Origin: a virus | DNA: 39,446 nucleotides | Virus record (IMG/VR): IMGVR_UViG_3300044691_000222 | Location: 1-39,446 of that record | Reading direction: 5' to 3' (one strand) | Shown here: positions 38,328 to 39,446 of the stretch, piece by piece | How the letters are laid out: each line of letters begins with the position of its first letter | Position numbering within the stretch: the stretch's first letter is position 1 | Notes under the pieces: generated by a model | Seen by the model: the letters and a program-made list of their open reading frames with translations, nothing else | Databases searched by the model: none | What the model was told of the DNA's origin: nothing | Translations under genes and position numbers: made by a program

Positions 38328-38874
38328 GGCTGGCCTCGCGAAGCCCGTTGGCGGCTTTCTTCAGGAACTCCAGGCGCTCTGTTTTGACCGCTAAGGAGAG
38401 AGGAGCAGCAGAGGACAACATAAAAATCTCGCCCTTCACTCTGCCTACCTCTCCCCAGATTGCAGCCTTAGCTTGCACCACAGCAGACGCCCGCACGAGC
38501 ACTAACTCCTCGGCGAATGGCGATGGATCAGGGTCGAGAATTGCTAGCTGGTCGTTCACTAAATCACGAAGCTCGCGCAGTTCGAAGTTGACCAGTGGAT
38601 GCCGGTCGAACAGCGCTAGCGTCTCGTGTGGAGTGTCGGCGGCAACGCGCAATGCTGTAACAAAACGCAGCATTTCGAACTGCTGTTTAGGAGTCAGAGT
38701 GCTTTGGACTTCAGGAACAACGCAAGCCTCATGAATAAACTTGCCTTCACCGTCTTCGCGCGCATCCTCTGAAACAAACTCACCTTTGAGCATTTCGCCC
38801 TTTATGGGGTCACAGCAGAAGGTGCAGGAGTACTCCGGTACTTCAACTTCTCGGGGCTGAGGGTATGCGCTCAT
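38320..38874 (-). CDS. Hypothetical early protein with N-terminal zinc motif
   Basis: The 184-residue product contains CTFCCDPIKGEMLKGEFV and later FIHEAC near the start, a possible treble-clef-like zinc site, then a helical body (TPKQQFEMLRFVTALRVAAD, ELRELRDLVNDQLAILDPDP) and a C-terminal LEFLKKAANGLREASHE. No family recognised. ATGA overlap with the upstream gene. Confidence 0.65.
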   Translation of the reverse strand: MSAYPQPREVEVPEYSCTFCCDPIKGEMLKGEFVSEDAREDGEGKFIHEACVVPEVQSTLTPKQQFEMLRFVTALRVAADTPHETLALFDRHPLVNFELRELRDLVNDQLAILDPDPSPFAEELVLVRASAVVQAKAAIWGEVGRVKGEIFMLSSAAPLSLAVKTERLEFLKKAANGLREASHE

Positions 38875-39284
38875 AGTTCCACCTCCGCAATCGAGCCGTC
38901 ATCCTGTAAGCGGTCTAGGGCAGCGCAGGCCACTTCAACGAGGGAGTCATCGGTTTTCGCGCGGATGTAAGCCTTATTGAGATCCAAGGGCCAGCAAGCA
39001 TGCGAATTGAATATTTGCGGACAGGAGTCTGGTTGCTCAATTCCCAGTTGCCACATCCCGGATTCGAGGCACGCATACTCCAGGTATCCGTTTTTTTCCG
39101 ACTCGTCCACTCTTACTTCTGCGGAGAACTCGACTTGCCCCACCTTGCGAAGATGGCAGAAGCCAGCCATGCACTGTTCCGTACCGCACTCCGTTTTGCG
39201 ACCAAACGTGAACTGCTTGTAGGCTGCAGCATTGGCGCGAAGATCAGCCTTCAAAAGTTCGACACCGGCTTTATTGATTGCCAT
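38871..39284 (-). CDS. Hypothetical early protein
   Basis: The 137-residue product begins MAINKAGVELLKADLRANAA and contains FTFGRKTECGTEQCMAGFCH, a 'F…CGTxxCxAG' element I have seen in unassigned phage and bacterial proteins, and SLVEVACAALDRLQDDG. GAGGTGG three bases before the ATG at 39284 fixes the start. It overlaps the truncated gene upstream by 14 bases. Function unknown. Confidence 0.68.
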   Translation of the reverse strand: MAINKAGVELLKADLRANAAAYKQFTFGRKTECGTEQCMAGFCHLRKVGQVEFSAEVRVDESEKNGYLEYACLESGMWQLGIEQPDSCPQIFNSHACWPLDLNKAYIRAKTDDSLVEVACAALDRLQDDGSIAEVEL

Positions 39285-39446
39285 TTTCCACCTCGGGGGC
39301 AAGGATTGACTTGCAGTCGTACTCGTAGATGGGAACTTTCTGAGCCGGGATTATGAGTTCAGGAGTTGCCGCGAGAACTCGCTCGGGGAGTTCCTTATAG
39401 CCGACCACCTTGCGCTCGCAAACCGCGCTACGCGTAGTGAAGAACT
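39271..39446 (-). CDS. C-terminal part of a gene cut by the window edge
   Basis: Fifty-seven codons before a TAA at 39271 read FFTTRSAVCERKVVGYKELP and later TPELIIPAQKVPIYEYDCKS, ending PEVENGNQ. It enters from beyond the right edge. If the genome is circular, the partial gene at 1-120 could be its N-terminal part. No family recognised. Confidence 0.55.
   Translation of the reverse strand, partial: FFTTRSAVCERKVVGYKELPERVLAATPELIIPAQKVPIYEYDCKSILAPEVENGNQ

Larger units (their letters stand above)
1..39446. mobile_element. Temperate P22-like podovirus genome (near-complete)
   Basis: The window contains integrase, attachment-site core, endolysin, tail fibres, ejection proteins, gp10-like and gp4-like tail proteins, coat, scaffold, portal, both terminase subunits, holin-like proteins and a replication/recombination module. 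No tape-measure, sheath or major tail-tube gene was seen, which fits a short-tailed virion. No ribosomal, metabolic or other clear chromosomal gene was found. Size and gene order match headful-packaging P22-type phages. Whether this is a free phage contig or an integrated prophage cannot be settled from the window; the truncated tRNA is compatible with attP or with the tRNA-3'-fragment end of a prophage. Confidence 0.88.

Noticed and set aside
1-39446. CRISPR array, insertion sequence or transposase
   Set aside because: No regularly spaced identical repeats, no terminal inverted repeats and no transposase motifs were seen; the only direct-repeat cluster is the six-copy iteron set.

Overview
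The window reads as an almost complete temperate, short-tailed (P22-like) phage of about 39.4 kb, not ordinary host chromosome. The evidence is a full set of P22-type head and tail genes in canonical order on one strand (small and large terminase, portal, scaffold, coat, tail accessory factor, DNA-stabilisation protein, ejection proteins, tail fibres), plus a tyrosine integrase beside a truncated tRNA-Arg(TCT) 3' half that looks like an attachment site. Replication, recombination and lysis genes are also present. The host cannot be named from the sequence. A Gram-negative, moderately GC-rich soil-type bacterium fits, and an acidobacterial host is only a guess from the style of the tail genes.

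Layout, left to right. 1-575: a truncated small gene and a cold-shock-like gene, both on the minus strand. 573-804: tRNA-like att core and an arm region with a leftward promoter. 805-1932: integrase. 2049-2752: three small plus-strand genes, two of them ribbon-helix-helix regulators, the first apparently leaderless. 2698-10191: T4-type endolysin, a zinc-ribbon protein and four consecutive tail-fibre or beta-helix proteins that all begin with Sec-type signal peptides. 10233-10463: a lone plus-strand membrane protein (moron). 10460-15369: three ejection/internal virion proteins. 15373-16016: a GNAT acyltransferase and an acyl carrier protein, translationally coupled. 16013-26206: tail, head and packaging genes. 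26226-27530: several small membrane proteins, likely holin functions. 27531-28159: a divergent promoter with a palindromic operator and three coupled small plus-strand genes. 28156-39446: the leftward early operon.

The early operon, read in its direction of transcription (high to low coordinates), holds small hypotheticals, an ERF annealing protein, a RecB-family exonuclease, HNH nuclease, ASCH-like protein, winged-helix protein, an O-like replication initiator carrying iterons, a zinc-ribbon protein, a cytosine-C5 methyltransferase with a second gene overprinted inside it, several Cys-rich small proteins, a DUF1064 nuclease-like protein and finally an XRE regulator. Most neighbouring genes overlap by ATGA/GTGA/TTGA, so translation is coupled through long stretches.

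The two broken genes at the window ends could be halves of one gene, which would make this a circularly permuted contig of a headful-packaging phage with only a few bases missing at the join. The most unusual features are the ACP-acyltransferase pair in the virion gene cluster, the run of signal-peptide-bearing tail proteins, the dual-coding methyltransferase locus and the iteron cluster inside the replication gene.
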